Shown piece by piece: positions 63,427 to 64,000 of a stretch of DNA of 64,000 nt. Location: NCBI RefSeq assembly GCF_027922365.1, contig NZ_BSFN01000006.1, positions 240,705-304,704 on the forward strand, read 5' to 3'. Each line of letters opens with the position of its first letter. Within the stretch, counting starts at the first letter, position 1. Made by a program: the position numbers and the translations under genes. The notes under the pieces were generated by a model. The model saw only the letters and a program-made list of their open reading frames with translations, had not been told where the DNA came from and did no database searches. Source of the DNA: Pseudomonas turukhanskensis (GTDB taxonomy: Bacteria > Pseudomonadota > Gammaproteobacteria > Pseudomonadales > Pseudomonadaceae).

Positions 63427-64000
63427 ATGAATGCGCGCTGTTTTCGTCTGATATTTAGCAAGTCTTTGGGTTTCCTGATTCCCGTCGCTGAAATTGCCCG
63501 CGCCAAGCGCAAGGCTGGGCAGCAGCAAACGTCAACTCCAGCCAAGCCTGTTCTACTTTCTCTATTGCTGGCCGGCCTGCCGACGTTTGCGCTAGCCGAG
63601 ATTGTGCTGGACCCGACTCAGCGCGCCGGTACCAACGTGATCAGCGCCGCCAACGGCGTGCCGGTCATCGAAATTGCCAACCCCAATGGCAAGGGCCTTT
63701 CCCACAACCGCTTTACCGAATTCGACGTCCGCCAGCCCGGCATCATTTACAACAACAGCCTGGTAAATGGCGTAAGCGAGTTGGGCGGCGCCATGTTGCG
63801 CAACCCCAATCTTTCACGCGCGGCCCGGGCGATTCTTACCGAGGTCACGGGCAACAAGCCCAGCTCCATTTCCGGCACCCTGGAGGTGTTTGGCACCAAG
63901 GCTGATCTGCTCTTTGCTAACCCCAATGGCCTGACCTTGAACGGCGTTACCACCCTCAACACTTCAAGCCTTACGGTAAGCACGGGCCGTGTACGCGATG
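63427..64000 (+). CDS. two-partner-secretion exoprotein (filamentous haemagglutinin/CdiA-like), partial N-terminus
   Basis: About 191 residues are visible; the gene runs off the window. Residues 1-31 have the extended signal peptide region (MNARCFRLIFSKSLGFLIPV...) followed by a normal signal peptide cleaved near FALA. The TPS domain follows, with VIEIANPNGKGLSHNRFTEF and ADLLFANPNGLTLNG, the NPNG motifs that a TpsB transporter recognises. Such genes encode giant adhesins or contact-dependent inhibition toxins. No TpsB gene lies upstream, so it must be downstream or elsewhere. The Shine-Dalgarno is weak. Confidence 0.9.
   Translation, partial: MNARCFRLIFSKSLGFLIPVAEIARAKRKAGQQQTSTPAKPVLLSLLLAGLPTFALAEIVLDPTQRAGTNVISAANGVPVIEIANPNGKGLSHNRFTEFDVRQPGIIYNNSLVNGVSELGGAMLRNPNLSRAARAILTEVTGNKPSSISGTLEVFGTKADLLFANPNGLTLNGVTTLNTSSLTVSTGRVRD

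Noticed and set aside
63231..63545. Minus-strand open frame across the start of the TPS gene
   Set aside because: Overlaps the ESPR and signal peptide of the exoprotein antisense; no motif found.

Overview
The window is GC-rich chromosomal DNA from a Pseudomonas-like gammaproteobacterium. Gene content and order support this. Recalled P. aeruginosa order matches three blocks: aroC-MFS-mtnB-mtnD-mtnC with alkA-speE-sulfatase; quiP-GST through OmpA genes, dinG and pdxH; and pykF-ttuD-glxR-hyi-gcl-TetR-moaA. The gcl operon followed by a urea transporter is also the order I recall for P. putida. No tRNA, rRNA, CRISPR, insertion sequence or prophage was seen.

Layout. 1-5.1 kb: an edge-truncated lipid-type hydrolase, aroC, then an MFS-mtnB-mtnD-mtnC methionine-salvage run. 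5.1-9.9 kb: an iron-signalling module (TonB receptor with STN domain, FecR, FecI) flanked by two tiny paralogous membrane proteins. 9.9-14.7 kb: ogt-alkA alkylation repair, speE, and an LtaS-like phosphoglycerol transferase. 15-18.5 kb: the acyl-homoserine-lactone acylase gene quiP and a YfcG-type GST. 18.7-24.7 kb: small envelope and SEC-C proteins, two tandem OmpA-type lipoproteins, a DUF1145 protein and a secreted Gly-rich collagen-like protein. 24.8-33.3 kb: dinG, a GH50 agarase-like hydrolase with a Gly/Lys tail, an esterase, an OmpA lipoprotein with a Lys/Ala/Pro tail, pdxH and a glycine-zipper lipoprotein.

33.5-42.7 kb: the glyoxylate-to-pyruvate operon gcl-hyi-glxR-ttuD-pykF with a urea transporter downstream and a TetR regulator upstream. 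TGTATACA palindromes sit in the control region. 42.8-51.9 kb: moaA, a periplasmic binding protein, a DUF2383 protein, AraC-LysE, a phosphatase, a COG3650 lipoprotein, an SDR/LysR divergent pair and a methyltransferase. 52-57.2 kb: the branched-chain amino acid ABC transporter. 57.5-62.7 kb: DUF2288, a second glxR-hyi-like pair, a His-rich PadR regulator with its siderophore-interacting reductase, and a Spinster-type MFS transporter. 62.8-64 kb: AT-richer DNA with a small unknown gene and the start of a two-partner-secretion exoprotein that runs off the end.

The most unusual large-scale feature is the density and variety of intergenic inverted-repeat elements. At least six sequence families are present in about eighteen copies, four of the families with GTAG/CTAC-type ends like REPINs. 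In one family, four copies abut a gene so that the gene's TAG stop codon lies inside the element.
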